Below, piece by piece: positions 18,538 to 29,009 of a stretch of DNA of 64,000 nt (positions within the stretch are counted from its first letter, which is position 1; each line of letters opens with the position of its first letter). Origin of the DNA: Cupriavidus necator N-1 (lineage in GTDB: Bacteria; Pseudomonadota; Gammaproteobacteria; Burkholderiales; Burkholderiaceae); NCBI RefSeq assembly GCF_000219215.1, contig NC_015726.1, forward strand, positions 2,728,001 to 2,792,000, written 5' to 3'. The notes under the pieces were generated by a model. The model did no database searches, was not told the DNA's origin, and was given only the letters and a program-made list of their open reading frames with translations. The position numbers were made by a program, and so were the translations under genes.

Positions 18538-19821
18538 TCAGCTCCGGGCGGTCCCCGCCGGCCAGGCGCGGCGCATCCAGGCGAACACCAGCGCGCCGAG
18601 CAGCAGCGCCGCTGCCGCGCACGCCAGTGAACTGGCGAAGCCCCCGGTGCGTGCCACCAGCGCGGTCGCCAGCGGCGGCCCGGCGATCTGGCCCAAGCCG
18701 TAGGATGCCGTCATCAGGCCCATCAGCCGCGCCGCGTGCGGCCCCCACAGGCGCCGCGCCTCGCGCATCGCAAAGGCCACCAGCGCGGTGAACGGCAGCC
18801 CCGCCAGCAGGCTGCTCAGGGCAAAGCCGGCCACGGTGGGGAACACCACCGCGATCGCCACGCCCAGCGCCTGCATGCCGTACAGCAGCGTCAGCAGCTT
18901 GCGGTTGTCGTGCGCCATGCCGACCCGCGTGGCCAAGAACGCGCCCACCGCCACGCCCGCGCCGAAGATTGGCCAGAACAGGTCGGCCCAGACCGTGCCG
19001 GGCAGCGCCTCGCGCGCAATCACCGGCAGGAAGGTCGCGGTGATGATGTAGCCGAAGCCGGCCAGGCCGTAGGCAAAGGTCAGCGCCCAGGTCTGGGCAT
19101 CGAGCCGCGCGGCGGCGGTATCGGCTGCCGCCTGGGACGGTGCAGCCGCTGCCGCCACCGCAGGCTCCGCGACGAAGATCCGCCAGACCGCCGCCACCAG
19201 CACCACCGCCAGCGCCGTGAAGGCGAGCCAGCCGTAGTCCGCGTTCCAGCCCGCGCCCACCATGCCGGATGCACCGAGCCCGGTGACGACAATGCCCAGC
19301 CCCGGCCCGCAGAAAATCAGCCCGGCGAGTTCCGGCTTGCCCAGTTCGGCCAGCCGCTGCAGGCACCAGCCCGAGGTGTAGACCAGCACCACTGCGCTGG
19401 CCACGCCTGCGGCGGCGCGCCACAGCGACCAGGCCGGCATGCCGCCCGGCAGGGCCATGCCCAGCGTCAGCAGCACCGTTGCGACCAGGCCCCAGCGCAC
19501 CATGCGCACCGCGTCGGGCCGGATGAACATGCACACGGCGGCGCCGGCGAAGTAGCCGATGTAGTTGACCGTGGCCAGCCAGCCGCCCTGATGCAGCGTG
19601 ACGGTGCCGTCATGCAGCATCATCGGCAGCAGCGGCGTGAAGGCAAAGCGGCCGATGCCCATCACCACCGCCAGCGACACCAAGCCGGCCATGGCTACCG
19701 CCACCGCGCCGGCTTCGCGCCGTGCCGACGCCCGGGTGGCCAGGCGCGCGGCGGCGGGGTGTTCAGGGTCGAGGCTGTGGGGGTTCGGCATGGCTGGGGC
19801 TGGCGGGGGCAGCGGTTGCAT
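18538..19821 (-). CDS. YbfB/YjiJ-type MFS transporter
   Basis: Inner-membrane transporter of 427 residues with 12 predicted membrane segments. The first is in AVAMAGLVSLAVVMGIGRFAFTPLLPMML, where GRFAFTPLLPMM is a marker of the YbfB/YjiJ group. Substrate unknown. The start may be 19821 or 19791 (MPNPHSLD); neither has a clear ribosome site. It is divergent from a LysR gene across 99 bp that hold a near-perfect palindrome, so that regulator probably controls it. Confidence 0.85.
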   Translation of the reverse strand: MQPLPPPAPAMPNPHSLDPEHPAAARLATRASARREAGAVAVAMAGLVSLAVVMGIGRFAFTPLLPMMLHDGTVTLHQGGWLATVNYIGYFAGAAVCMFIRPDAVRMVRWGLVATVLLTLGMALPGGMPAWSLWRAAAGVASAVVLVYTSGWCLQRLAELGKPELAGLIFCGPGLGIVVTGLGASGMVGAGWNADYGWLAFTALAVVLVAAVWRIFVAEPAVAAAAAPSQAAADTAAARLDAQTWALTFAYGLAGFGYIITATFLPVIAREALPGTVWADLFWPIFGAGVAVGAFLATRVGMAHDNRKLLTLLYGMQALGVAIAVVFPTVAGFALSSLLAGLPFTALVAFAMREARRLWGPHAARLMGLMTASYGLGQIAGPPLATALVARTGGFASSLACAAAALLLGALVFAWMRRAWPAGTARS

Positions 19822-19867
19822 TGCGATGCCTGTATGCTACGCTGGCTTTATCATCCCCAAAAATGAA

Positions 19868-19894
19868 TTATCAAGATGCCATGCATCTTGATAA
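19868..19894. promoter_or_regulatory. 27-bp palindrome between divergent MFS and LysR genes
   Basis: A 12-bp arm TTATCAAGATGC, the spacer CAT, and the exact complement of the arm. The sequence contains the T-N11-A core expected of LysR-type operators and lies 27 bp before the LysR start and 47 bp before the MFS start. An autoregulatory and activation site is the simplest reading. Confidence 0.7.
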
Positions 19895-19920
19895 GAGATG
19901 GATAGCCTCAGGAGTCCCGC

Positions 19921-20814
19921 ATGGACCTTGCCGCCCTCGAAATCTTCCGCGCCGTCGTCGAAGCCGGCGGCATCACCCGTGCGGCCGAGCGGCTGCACCG
20001 GGTGCAGTCCAATGTCACCACGCGCATCCGCCAGCTGGAGCAATCGCTCGGGGTCGACCTGTTCGTGCGCGACGGCCGGCGCATGGTGCTGACGCCATCC
20101 GGGCAGACCCTGTTCGACTATGCCTGCCGCATCCTCAGCATGACCGAAGAGGCACGCCAGGCCGTGCTGCCGGCGCGGCCGCACGGCCGGCTGCGCATCG
20201 CCTCGATGGAGAGCACCGCCGCCAGCCGCCTGCCCAATGTGCTGGCCGCGTACCACCAGGCCTGGCCCGACGTGCAGCTGGAGCTGGTGACGCTGGCCAC
20301 GCGCCAGGCGCTGGATGCGCTGGCACGCTTCGAGGTGGAATGCGCCTTTGTCGCCGAGCCACTGACCGACCCGGGGCTGAGCGCGGTCCCGGTGTTCGAG
20401 GAAGAGCTGGTGGTGATCACGCGCGATCGCCATCGCCCGGTACACACCGCGGCCGACCTGGAGGTGCCGACGCTGCTGGCGTTCGAGCCCGGCTGCAACT
20501 ACCGCGCCCGGCTGGAGAACTGGTATGTGATCGGCGATGCGCCGACGCCGCGCGTGCTGCAACTGAGCTCGTACCATGCCATCGTCGCCTGCGTGGCAGC
20601 CGGCATCGGTGCGGCGATCGTGCCCCGCTCGGTGCTGGGGCTGTACCGCGACCTGCCCGCCATCCGCCAGCACAGCCTGGGCGCGGCCGGCCGCGTGCGC
20701 ACGCTGCTGGCCTGGCATCCGTCCATGGCCAGCGCGGCCCTGCATGCGCTGATCGACACCCTCACCACCCAATCACCCGGCCCCTCGGCCAGGCCCGACC
20801 TGGCGGCGGCCTGA
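19921..20814 (+). CDS. LysR family transcriptional regulator
   Basis: Regulator of 297 residues. The N-terminal winged helix covers residues 1-60 (LAALEIFRAVVEAGGITRAAERLHRVQSNVTTRIRQLE, the classic LysR helix-turn-helix). The substrate-binding domain starts near residue 90. The HRVQSNVTTRI wording resembles the CysB/YbhD-like branch that often pairs with YbfB-type transporters. Its target is presumably the divergent MFS gene via the palindrome at 19868-19894. GGAGT precedes the ATG. Confidence 0.9.
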   Translation: MDLAALEIFRAVVEAGGITRAAERLHRVQSNVTTRIRQLEQSLGVDLFVRDGRRMVLTPSGQTLFDYACRILSMTEEARQAVLPARPHGRLRIASMESTAASRLPNVLAAYHQAWPDVQLELVTLATRQALDALARFEVECAFVAEPLTDPGLSAVPVFEEELVVITRDRHRPVHTAADLEVPTLLAFEPGCNYRARLENWYVIGDAPTPRVLQLSSYHAIVACVAAGIGAAIVPRSVLGLYRDLPAIRQHSLGAAGRVRTLLAWHPSMASAALHALIDTLTTQSPGPSARPDLAAA

Positions 20815-20916
20815 GCGCCTGGCGCGGGGGCCCGAGGCAGCCCGCGTGCAAGATGTGCCCGGTGGCCTACACTTGAAGTGGCGCCATCACGGCACCTCGC
20901 GTGCCCCGCCCCCCTC

Positions 20917-22419
20917 ATGAAACCTGCCACCGCGCTGCTGCGGGTCCTTCGGCCGATGTCCGGCCGGCTGCTGGCCGGCCTGGCCATGGTGTGCGCCGCG
21001 CTCGCCGCCCTCGCCGGTCCGGGCGCCCGTGCGGGACCGCCCTCCGGCGCCTCGGCGCCCGCCGCGACGGTCACGACCACGGCAACCGCGCCGGTCTACG
21101 TGATTCCGCTCAAGGGTGCGGTCAGCCCCGCCAGCGCCAGCTTTATCCTGCGCAGCATGGAACGCGCGCGCGCGGGCGGCGCTCAGCTGGTGGTGCTGGA
21201 AATGGACACCCCGGGCGGGCTGGACGCGTCGATGCGCGAGATCATCCAGGCCATCCTGGCCTCGCCGGTGCCGGTGGCCAGCTATGTCTATCCCGGCGGC
21301 GCGCGCGCGGCCAGCGCCGGCACCTACATCCTCTACGCCAGCCATATCGCGGCGATGGCGCCGGGCACCAACCTGGGCGCGGCCACCCCGGTGCAGGTCG
21401 GCATTGGCGGGCCGCAGAAGCCCGAGGCCCTGCCTGGCGCCAAGCCCGCCTCGGCCCCCGCCAGCGAGCCCGCAGGGGGCGACACCATGGCGCGCAAGCA
21501 GATGCACGACGCCTCGGCCTATATCCGCGGCCTGGCGCAGCTGCGCGGACGCAACGCTGAATGGGCTGAGCGCGCCGTGCGCGAGTCGGTCAGCCTGTCC
21601 GCTGACGAGGCCCTGGCCCAGCGCGTGGTCGACCTGGTCGCCCCCGACCTGCCCGCGCTGTTGCGCCAGGTTGAAGGCCGCACGATCACCGCTGCCGGCG
21701 GCAAGGCCAGCGTGCTGCGCACTGCCAATGCGCCGGTGGTGACGCTGGAACCCGACTGGCGCAACCGCTTCCTGGCCGTGATCACCGAGCCCAGCGTGGC
21801 GCTGCTGCTGATGATGATCGGCATCTACGGCCTGATCTTCGAGTTCTCCACGCCGGGCATGGTGGTGCCCGGCGTGGCCGGTGCGATCTGCCTGCTGGTG
21901 GCGCTGTTCGCGCTGCATATGCTGCCCGTGAACTACGCCGGGCTGGCGCTGGTGGCGCTGGGCATCGGCTGCATGGTGGCGGAGCTGTTCCTGCCGACTT
22001 TCGGCGCATTGGGCGTGGGCGGCATCATCGCCTTCGCCTTTGGCGCGGTGATGCTGATCGAAACCGACGTGCCGGGCTTCGGCGTGCCGCTGCCGATGGT
22101 GGCGGCCATGTCGGCATTGTCCGCGATCTTTGTGTTTGGCATGTCGGCGATGCTGGTGCGCGCGCGCAAGCGCCCGGTGGTCAGCGGCGCCGAGGCGCTG
22201 GTCGGCATGCGTGGCGAAGTGCTGGACGACCTGCGCGAAGAAGGCTGGGCCTCGGTGCGCGGCGAGACCTGGCGCGTGCACAGCGCCAGCCCTTTGCCGC
22301 GCGGCACGCCGGTGGTTGTCACCGCGCGCAACGGCCTGGTGCTTGAAGTCATCGCGGCCGGCAACGCCCCCCTTGCTCCGCCCCCCCCATCCCAACCGAC
22401 GCCAGACAAGGGAGCCTGA
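20917..22419 (+). CDS. NfeD family membrane-bound serine protease
   Basis: Long-form NfeD of 500 residues. A signal peptide (about 1-40) is followed by a ClpP-like periplasmic protease domain with [15 protein letters not shown], the nucleophile Ser133 in [10 protein letters not shown] and the probable general base Lys194 in [10 protein letters not shown]. Four or five membrane helices span about 285-410, and a C-terminal OB-fold NfeD domain starts near 430 ([10 protein letters not shown]). In archaeal homologues the protease cleaves the partner stomatin. The stop lies 2 bp before the slipin gene. The ATG at 20917 gives the best signal peptide but has no clear ribosome site; a GTG at 20878 is the alternative. 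Confidence 0.88.
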   Translation: MKPATALLRVLRPMSGRLLAGLAMVCAALAALAGPGARAGPPSGASAPAATVTTTATAPVYVIPLKGAVSPASASFILRSMERARAGGAQLVVLEMDTPGGLDASMREIIQAILASPVPVASYVYPGGARAASAGTYILYASHIAAMAPGTNLGAATPVQVGIGGPQKPEALPGAKPASAPASEPAGGDTMARKQMHDASAYIRGLAQLRGRNAEWAERAVRESVSLSADEALAQRVVDLVAPDLPALLRQVEGRTITAAGGKASVLRTANAPVVTLEPDWRNRFLAVITEPSVALLLMMIGIYGLIFEFSTPGMVVPGVAGAICLLVALFALHMLPVNYAGLALVALGIGCMVAELFLPTFGALGVGGIIAFAFGAVMLIETDVPGFGVPLPMVAAMSALSAIFVFGMSAMLVRARKRPVVSGAEALVGMRGEVLDDLREEGWASVRGETWRVHSASPLPRGTPVVVTARNGLVLEVIAAGNAPLAPPPPSQPTPDKGA

Positions 22420-22421
22420 CC

Positions 22422-23189
22422 ATGGCCTACGGATTCAGCTTCGGCGGTGTGATCTTCCTGCTGGCACTGCTGGTGATCACCTCGTTCCGCGTGCTGCGCG
22501 AATACGAACGCGGCGTGGTGTTCATGCTCGGACGCTTCTGGCGGGTCAAGGGCCCGGGCCTGGTGCTGCTGATCCCCGCCGTGCAGCAGATGGTCAGGGT
22601 GGATCTGCGCACGGTGGTAATGGACGTGCCGCCGCAGGACGTGATTTCGCGCGACAACGTCTCGGTGAAGGTCAATGCGGTGGTGTACTTCCGCGTGGTC
22701 GATCCGGAGCGCGCCATCATCCAGGTGGCGAACTTCCTGGAAGCCACCAGCCAACTGGCGCAGACTACGCTGCGCTCGGTGCTGGGCAAGCACGAACTGG
22801 ACGAGATGCTGGCGGAGCGCGAGAAGCTGAATCTGGACATCCAGCAGGCGCTGGACGCCCAGACCGACGGCTGGGGCATCAAGGTCTCGAACGTCGAGAT
22901 CAAGCATGTCGACCTGAACGAAACCATGATCCGCGCGATTGCGCGGCAGGCCGAGGCCGAACGCGAGCGGCGCGCCAAGGTGATCCATGCCGAGGGCGAA
23001 CTGCAGGCTTCGGTGAAGCTGCTTGAAGCGGCCCAGATGCTGGCGCGCGAACCGCAGGCCATGCAACTGCGCTACCTGCAGACGCTGACACAGATTGCCG
23101 GGGACAAGAGCTCTACCATCGTCTTCCCGCTGCCGATCGACATTCTCAACCGGCTCGCCGGCAAGCCGCCCGGCGACGAGCGCCCATAG
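22422..23189 (+). CDS. Slipin/stomatin-like SPFH protein
   Basis: SPFH (Band 7) protein of 255 residues. One N-terminal membrane helix (about 8-22) is followed by the stomatin domain: [22 protein letters not shown], the strand [33 protein letters not shown], and a coiled region [21 protein letters not shown] (about 170-195) used for oligomerisation. It is cotranscribed with nfeD, the classic NfeD-slipin pairing, and probably organises membrane microdomains or is the substrate of the partner protease. Confidence 0.93.
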   Translation: MAYGFSFGGVIFLLALLVITSFRVLREYERGVVFMLGRFWRVKGPGLVLLIPAVQQMVRVDLRTVVMDVPPQDVISRDNVSVKVNAVVYFRVVDPERAIIQVANFLEATSQLAQTTLRSVLGKHELDEMLAEREKLNLDIQQALDAQTDGWGIKVSNVEIKHVDLNETMIRAIARQAEAERERRAKVIHAEGELQASVKLLEAAQMLAREPQAMQLRYLQTLTQIAGDKSSTIVFPLPIDILNRLAGKPPGDERP

Positions 23190-23191
23190 AA

Positions 23192-23211
23192 AATGGCGCC
23201 GAAGCGCCATT
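23192..23211. other. Short stem-loop between slipin gene and alaS
   Basis: AATGGCGC, loop CGAA, then the exact complement. It lies in the 62-bp gap between convergent genes without a strong T-run; possibly a weak terminator for both. Confidence 0.45.
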
Positions 23212-23251
23212 AGCAGTTGCCGGGCCTGAGAGGGTCGCCCCCCTCAGCGAG

Positions 23252-25876
23252 TCAGATCTTGCCCGCCACCCACTCGCTGACACCTGCCAGCGCCTGCGGC
23301 AGCTTGGCCGGCTCGGTGCCGCCAGCCTGTGCCATATCGGGACGGCCACCACCCTTGCCGCCCACCTGCTGGGCGACAAAGTTGACCAGCTCACCAGCCT
23401 TGACCTTGCCCGTGGCATCGGCCGTGACGCCAGCGATCAGGCTGACCTTGCCGTCGGACACCGCACCCAGCACGATGGCCGCGCTCTGCAGCTTGTCCTT
23501 GAGCTTGTCCATGGTCTCGCGCAGGGTCTTGACGTCGGCGCCGTCCAGTTGCGCGGCCAGCACCTTCAGGCCCTTGATGTCGACCGCCTGCGCGGCCAGC
23601 TCGTCGCCCTGCGAGGCGGCCAGCTTGCTCTTCAGGCGTTCCAGCTCCTTCTCCAGCGCGCGCACCTGGTCCTGCACCTGGCCGATGCGCGGCACCAGCT
23701 CGGACGGCTGGGCCTTCAGCACGGCGGCGGCTTCGTTCAGCCTGGCATCCAGGCCCTGCAGGTAGTGCAGCGCGTTGTCGCCGGTAATGGCTTCGACGCG
23801 GCGGATGCCGGCGGCAACGCCGCCTTCCACCACGATCTTGAACAGGCCGATATCGCCGGTGCGGTGCACGTGGGTGCCGCCGCACAGTTCCTTCGAGGTG
23901 CCGATCGACAGCACGCGCACGTCGTCGGCGTACTTCTCGCCGAACAGTGCCATCGCGCCGCTCTTGACCGCGTCGTCGAACGGCATGATCTCGGCGTGCG
24001 TGTCGTCGTTGCGCAGGATCTCGGCGTTGACAATCTCTTCCACGCGGCGGATCTGCTCGTCGGTCAGCGCCGCGTTGTGTGAGAAGTCGAAGCGGGTCTT
24101 GTCCGCATCCACCAGCGAGCCCTTCTGCTGCACGTGGCTGCCCAGCACTTCACGCAGGGCCTTGTGCATCAGGTGGGTGGCCGAGTGGTTGCGCACGGTG
24201 CGCGCACGGCGCTGCGCGTCGACCTGGGCCGACACGGCGTCGCCCACCTTGAGCGCGCCGCTTTGCAGCGTGCCCTGGTGGCCGAACACGTCGGCCTGGA
24301 TCTTGGTCGTGTCAGCCACGGTGAAGACAGCATTGCCTGCCTTCAGCACGCCCTGGTCACCGGCCTGGCCGCCGGATTCGGCGTAGAACGGGGTGTTGTC
24401 AAGCACTACCACGCCAGTCTGGCCCGGCTGCATGGCGTCGACCGCGGCGCCGTCCACATATAGCGCGGTGACCTTGGCCTGCGGCAGTTCCAGCTTCTCG
24501 TAGCCGTGGAACACGGTCTTGTCGCCGGTGTACTCCAGGCCGGCGGCCATCTTGAACTTGCCGGCGGCGCGCGCCTGCTCGCGCTGGCGGTTCATGGCCG
24601 CGTCGAAGGCGGCCTCGTCCACGCCGATTTCCTGCTCGCGGCACACGTCCTGCGTCAGGTCCAGCGGGAAGCCGAAGGTGTCGTGCAGCTTGAATGCGAG
24701 TTCGCCGTCCAGCGTCTTGCCACCCTTGAGCTTCAGGTCGGCCAGCGCGGCGTCCAGGATCGACATGCCGTTCTCGATGGTCTCGAAGAAGCGCTCTTCC
24801 TCGGCCTTCAGCACTTCGGTCACGCGCGACTGCGCCTCGGCCAGCTCGGGATAGGCCTGGCCCATCTGCTCGACCAGATCGGCCACCATCTTGTGGAAGA
24901 ACGGGGTCTTCTGGCCCAGCTTGTAGCCGTGGCGGATGGCGCGGCGGATGATCCGGCGCAGCACGTAGCCGCGGCCTTCGTTGCCGGGGATCACGCCATC
25001 GACGATCAGGAACGAGCACGCGCGGATATGGTCGGCAATGACCTTGAGCGAGTTCTGGTTCAGGTTGTCGATATGCGTTTCACGCGCGGCGGCCTTGATC
25101 AGTGCCTGGAACAGGTCGATCTCATAGTTGCTGTGCACGTGCTGCAGCACCGCGGCAATGCGCTCCAGGCCCATGCCGGTGTCCACGCACGGCTTGGGCA
25201 GTGGCGTCATGTTGCCCTGCTCGTCACGGTTGAACTGCATAAACACCAGGTTCCAGACCTCGATGTAGCGGTCGCCGTCTTCCTCGGGCGATCCGGGGGG
25301 GCCGCCCCACACGTCCGGGCCGTGGTCGTAGAAGATCTCCGAGCACGGGCCGCACGGGCCGGTGTCGGCCATCTGCCAGAAGTTGTCCGACGCGTAGCGC
25401 GCGCCCTTGTTGTCGCCGATGCGCACGATGCGCTCGGCCGGCACGCCCACTTCCTTGGCCCAGATGTCGTAGGCCTCGTCGTCTTCCGCGTAGACCGTCA
25501 CCCACAGCTTTTCAGCCGGCAGCTGGTAGGTCTTGGTCAGCAGTTCCCACGCGTACAGGATGGCATCGCGCTTGAAGTAGTCGCCAAACGAGAAGTTGCC
25601 CAGCATCTCGAAGAACGTATGGTGGCGCGCGGTGTAGCCCACGTTCTCCAGGTCATTGTGCTTGCCGCCGGCGCGCACCGAGCGCTGCGCCGACGTGGCG
25701 CGGGTGTACGGGCGCTTGTCGGTGCCCAGGAACACGTCCTTGAACTGCACCATGCCGGAGTTGGTGAACAGCAGCGTCGGGTCGTTCGCCGGCACCAGGC
25801 TGGACGAGCGGACCACGGTATGGCCCTTCGATTCGAAGAACTGCAGGAACTTGCTGCGAATGTCTGAGACTTTCAT
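23252..25876 (-). CDS. alaS: Alanine-tRNA ligase
   Basis: Class II synthetase of 874 residues charging tRNA-Ala. The catalytic N-terminus includes [29 protein letters not shown] (residues 24-52). The editing domain has the zinc motif [11 protein letters not shown] and the second ligand pair in [13 protein letters not shown]. The C-terminal DHHA1/C-Ala region begins near residue 740. Normal length, no truncation. Transcribed alone on the minus strand; a TATAAT at 25949-25944 lies about 70 bp before the start. Confidence 0.98.
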   Translation of the reverse strand: MKVSDIRSKFLQFFESKGHTVVRSSSLVPANDPTLLFTNSGMVQFKDVFLGTDKRPYTRATSAQRSVRAGGKHNDLENVGYTARHHTFFEMLGNFSFGDYFKRDAILYAWELLTKTYQLPAEKLWVTVYAEDDEAYDIWAKEVGVPAERIVRIGDNKGARYASDNFWQMADTGPCGPCSEIFYDHGPDVWGGPPGSPEEDGDRYIEVWNLVFMQFNRDEQGNMTPLPKPCVDTGMGLERIAAVLQHVHSNYEIDLFQALIKAAARETHIDNLNQNSLKVIADHIRACSFLIVDGVIPGNEGRGYVLRRIIRRAIRHGYKLGQKTPFFHKMVADLVEQMGQAYPELAEAQSRVTEVLKAEEERFFETIENGMSILDAALADLKLKGGKTLDGELAFKLHDTFGFPLDLTQDVCREQEIGVDEAAFDAAMNRQREQARAAGKFKMAAGLEYTGDKTVFHGYEKLELPQAKVTALYVDGAAVDAMQPGQTGVVVLDNTPFYAESGGQAGDQGVLKAGNAVFTVADTTKIQADVFGHQGTLQSGALKVGDAVSAQVDAQRRARTVRNHSATHLMHKALREVLGSHVQQKGSLVDADKTRFDFSHNAALTDEQIRRVEEIVNAEILRNDDTHAEIMPFDDAVKSGAMALFGEKYADDVRVLSIGTSKELCGGTHVHRTGDIGLFKIVVEGGVAAGIRRVEAITGDNALHYLQGLDARLNEAAAVLKAQPSELVPRIGQVQDQVRALEKELERLKSKLAASQGDELAAQAVDIKGLKVLAAQLDGADVKTLRETMDKLKDKLQSAAIVLGAVSDGKVSLIAGVTADATGKVKAGELVNFVAQQVGGKGGGRPDMAQAGGTEPAKLPQALAGVSEWVAGKI

Positions 25877-25943
25877 GGGATGGCGGACGCTTGCCCTGGC
25901 GTGGCCGGGCGCGACGAATCAGTATGGGATTTGCAAACCGTTG

Positions 25944-25949
25944 ATTATA
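25944..25949 (-). promoter_or_regulatory. Candidate alaS -10 element
   Basis: A perfect TATAAT on the minus strand, about 68 bp before the alaS start. No convincing -35 is seen 16-18 bp upstream. The remaining part of 25877-26174 also contains a hairpin at 26054-26072 (CACCGGC, 5-base loop, GCCGGTG) on the side of the CoA-transferase gene. Confidence 0.4.
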
Positions 25950-26174
25950 CGGGCAAGGCAGCCTGCCGGGCACGCCAGGCATGGCGCCGGGGAGCCGGCC
26001 GGCTATCGCCCAAATCCCATCGCCGCAAGAGCCTCATAAAGCACTCAAAGCCGCACCGGCGATTTGCCGGTGGTACAGTGCAGCCAACCCGCGCCGGCCT
26101 CTGTTTGCAGGGGCGCGCCGACCTCGCGCTGTTCCGACCGATCCCCCGCCTTACCCACTGCACTGACTACCGCC

Positions 26175-27395
26175 ATGGGAGCTTTAAGCCATCTCCGCGT
26201 CCTCGACCTGACCCGCGTTCTCGCCGGGCCGTGGTGCGCCCAGAACCTTGCCGATTTCGGCGCCGACGTGATCAAGATCGAGCGCCCCGGCGCCGGCGAC
26301 GACACCCGCACCTGGGGCCCGCCCTGGCTCAAGGACGAGGACGGCCGCGACACCGCCGAAGCCGCCTACTACCTGGCCGCCAACCGCAACAAGCGCTCGG
26401 TGACCTGTGACATCAGCACGCCGGAAGGCCAGCAGATCGTGCGCGAGCTGGCGGCGCAGAGCGATGTGGTGCTGGAGAACTACAAGGTCGGCCAGCTCAG
26501 GAAGTACGGCCTGGACTACGAGACGCTCAGGCAGGTCAAACCCGACCTGATCTACTGCTCGGTCACCGGCTTCGGCCAGACCGGCCCGTACGCCGCACGC
26601 CCCGGCTACGACTTCATCATCCAGGGCATGGGCGGCTTCATGAGCCTGACCGGCGAGCGCGACGACCTGCCTGGCGGCGGCCCGCAGAAGGCCGGCGTGG
26701 CCATTTCCGACCTGATGACCGGTCAGTACGCCACCATCGCCGTGCTGGCGGCGCTGGCGCACCGCGACCGCACCGGCGAGGGCCAGTACATCGACATGGC
26801 GCTGCTGGACGTGCAGGTGGCGATGCTGGCCAACATGAACACCAACTACCTGGCCAGCGGCGAGGCGCCGCGCCGCTGGGGCAATGCGCACCCCAATATC
26901 GTCCCCTACCAGACCTTCCAGGCCGCCGATGGCTGGATCATCGTGGCGGTGGGCAACGACGGGCAGTTCCGCAAGTTCGTCACCGACGGCGGCAAGCCCG
27001 AGCTGGCCGACGACCCGCGCTTTGCCACCAACCCGCAGCGCGTGGCCAACCGCGACGTGCTGGTGCCAATCCTGGCCGAGATGGTGCGCCCGCGCACCCG
27101 CGCCCAATGGATCCGCGACCTGGAGGCCGCCGGCGTGCCGTGCGGCCCGATCAACACCCTCGACGACGTGTTCGAGGACGACCAGGTCAAGGCGCGCGGC
27201 CTGCGCGTGGACCTGCCCCACCCCAGCGCCGGCGAGGTCAAGCTGGTGGGCAGCCCGATCAAGATGAGCGCCACGCCGCCGCAGGCGCTGCGCCACCCGC
27301 CGCTTCTGGGCGAGCACACCGACACGGTGCTGGCCGACACGCTGGGCTACAGCCCTGAGCAGATCGAAGCACTGCGTGCAAAGGGTGTGCTGTAA
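26175..27395 (+). CDS. CaiB/BaiF family III CoA-transferase
   Basis: Cytosolic family III CoA-transferase of 406 residues moving CoA between carboxylic acids. The N-terminal Rossmann part has LRVLDLTRVLAGPWCAQNLADFGADVIKIERPG; the catalytic aspartate is Asp179 in GVAISDLMTG; TGEGQYIDMALLD follows near 205-217. The donor and acceptor acids are unknown. About 100 bp downstream lies a DUF2214 gene and then a Bug-type solute-binding protein, which suggests uptake and activation of one organic acid. The ATG at 26175 matches the family N-terminus. Confidence 0.92.
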   Translation: MGALSHLRVLDLTRVLAGPWCAQNLADFGADVIKIERPGAGDDTRTWGPPWLKDEDGRDTAEAAYYLAANRNKRSVTCDISTPEGQQIVRELAAQSDVVLENYKVGQLRKYGLDYETLRQVKPDLIYCSVTGFGQTGPYAARPGYDFIIQGMGGFMSLTGERDDLPGGGPQKAGVAISDLMTGQYATIAVLAALAHRDRTGEGQYIDMALLDVQVAMLANMNTNYLASGEAPRRWGNAHPNIVPYQTFQAADGWIIVAVGNDGQFRKFVTDGGKPELADDPRFATNPQRVANRDVLVPILAEMVRPRTRAQWIRDLEAAGVPCGPINTLDDVFEDDQVKARGLRVDLPHPSAGEVKLVGSPIKMSATPPQALRHPPLLGEHTDTVLADTLGYSPEQIEALRAKGVL

Positions 27396-27496
27396 GATTC
27401 TCCTCCTGCCGGCGGCCGGCCCTGGTGTCCTGGCCTGCCGCCGGTGCCTTCCCGAAGCAGTTCAGTCCCCACTGAAGCAAAGGCAAAGGAGAATCC

Positions 27497-27952
27497 ATGC
27501 TGACCGACGCCATACTGGCTTTCCTGCATTTCCTTGCGATCTTCGTCCTGATCACCCTGATGGCTGCCGAGGCGGTGGTGTTGCGCCCGGAAATCACGCC
27601 GGCCGCGGTGCGGCGCCTGTCGCTGTACGACCTGTTCTATTTCCTGTCGGCGATGGTGGTGCTGGGCACCGGCCTGCTGCGCCTGTTCTACGGCGCCAAG
27701 GGCGTTGACTTCTACCTGCACAACCCGTGGTTCCACGCCAAGGTGGGTGTGTTCGTGCTGATCGCGCTGTGCTCGCTGCCGCCGACCTTTGCCATCGCGC
27801 GCTGGCGCAAGCAGGCGCGCCGGCTGCCGGATTACGTGCCGCCGCCGTCCGAGCTGAAGGCCGCCCGCCGCTGGGTGATGATCGAAGCCCACCTGCTGAT
27901 CCTGCTGCCGCTGTGCGCGGTCATGATGGCGCGGGGCATCGGCGCCAGATAA
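27497..27952 (+). CDS. DUF2214 family membrane protein
   Basis: Small inner-membrane protein of 151 residues with four predicted helices (about 5-25, 45-65, 80-100, 128-147). The sequence has the DUF2214 pattern: LAFLHFLAIFVLITLMAAEAVVL at the N-terminus, then YDLFYFLSAMVVLGTGLLRLFYGAKG and NPWFHAKVGVFV. Function unknown. GGAG precedes the ATG by 7 bases. It lies between the CoA-transferase and the Bug protein and is probably cotranscribed with both. Confidence 0.85.
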   Translation: MLTDAILAFLHFLAIFVLITLMAAEAVVLRPEITPAAVRRLSLYDLFYFLSAMVVLGTGLLRLFYGAKGVDFYLHNPWFHAKVGVFVLIALCSLPPTFAIARWRKQARRLPDYVPPPSELKAARRWVMIEAHLLILLPLCAVMMARGIGAR

Positions 27953-27980
27953 ATATTCCAATCCCCCTGAAGTCCGAGAC

Positions 27981-28976
27981 ATGCTGAAGAAACTGCTTGC
28001 CGCCGCGCTGACCGCGGCCCTGCTGCCCGCCGCCGCCGTGGCAGCCACCAATGCCTACCCGACCAAGCCCGTCCGCTTCGTGGTGCCCTACCCCGCCGGC
28101 GGCCCGCTGGACACCGTCGCGCGCGCCATCGGCGAGAAGCTGCGCGACAGCCTGGGCCAGCCGGTGGTGGTCGAGAACAAGCCCGGCGCGGGCGGCAACC
28201 TGGGCGCGGACTACGTCGCCAAGCAGCCGGCCGACGGCTACACCATCGTCATGGGCGCGGTGGCCACGCACGCCATCAACCCGACGCTGTTCAGCAAGAT
28301 GCCGTACGACCCCGTCAAGGACTTCGCGCCGATCACGCTGGTGGCCGACGTGCCTAACGTGCTGGTGATGCACCCGGGCAAGGCCGCCGAGCTGCACATC
28401 AACAACCTGCGCGACCTGGTCGCGTACGCGCGCAAGAACCCGGGCAAGCTGGACTACGCCTCGGGCGGCAACGGCAGCGCCGGCCACCTGTCGGGCGAGC
28501 TGTTCAAGAGCATGGCGAAGATCAGCATGGTCCATATCCCGTACAACGGCGCGTCGCCGGCGCAGCTGTCGGTGCTGTCGGGCCAGACCGACCTGATCTT
28601 CGACAACCTGGCTTCGGCCTCGGCCAATATCAAGGCGGGCAAGCTGAAGGCCTTTGCGGTCACCACTGCCAGCCGCGCCGCGGCCTTCCCGGAACTGCCG
28701 ACCATTGCGGAAGCCGGCAAGGGGCTGGGCCTGGAAGGCTTCGACATCTCGACGTGGTTCGGCGTGTTCGCGCCGGCCAACACCCCGCGCGAGATCGTCG
28801 AGCGGCTTAACCATGAGATCGTGGCAATCCTGAAGACCGACGAGATGAAGGCACGCCTGGCCCGCATCGGCGCACAGCCGGCACCGACCACACCCGAGCA
28901 GTTCGCGGCGCTGATCCAGCGCGAACTGAAGAAATACGCGCAGATCGTGAAGGTGTCCGGGGCGAAGGTGGATTAG
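27981..28976 (+). CDS. Bug-type tripartite tricarboxylate transporter substrate-binding protein
   Basis: Periplasmic binding protein of 331 residues for an organic acid or similar small anion. The signal peptide is residues 1-22 (KKLLAAALTAALLPAAAVAA). The mature start YPTKPVRFVVPYPAGGPLDTVAR and GQPVVVENKPGAGGNLGADYVAKQPADGYT are Bug-family hallmarks. It is 28 bp after the DUF2214 gene. No TctAB pair adjoins it; the nearest is at 31159-33136 on the other side of an antiporter gene. Ligand unknown. Confidence 0.93.
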   Translation: MLKKLLAAALTAALLPAAAVAATNAYPTKPVRFVVPYPAGGPLDTVARAIGEKLRDSLGQPVVVENKPGAGGNLGADYVAKQPADGYTIVMGAVATHAINPTLFSKMPYDPVKDFAPITLVADVPNVLVMHPGKAAELHINNLRDLVAYARKNPGKLDYASGGNGSAGHLSGELFKSMAKISMVHIPYNGASPAQLSVLSGQTDLIFDNLASASANIKAGKLKAFAVTTASRAAAFPELPTIAEAGKGLGLEGFDISTWFGVFAPANTPREIVERLNHEIVAILKTDEMKARLARIGAQPAPTTPEQFAALIQRELKKYAQIVKVSGAKVD

Positions 28977-28980
28977 CGAA

Positions 28981-29002
28981 AAAGGCGGCCATGGCCGCCT
29001 TT
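28981..29002. terminator. Bidirectional terminator between Bug and antiporter genes
   Basis: AAAGGCGGCCA directly followed by its exact complement. The minus-strand side ends in T5, good for the antiporter; the plus side ends in TTTCTTGTT, adequate for the Bug gene. Confidence 0.85.
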
Positions 29003-29009
29003 CTTGTTC

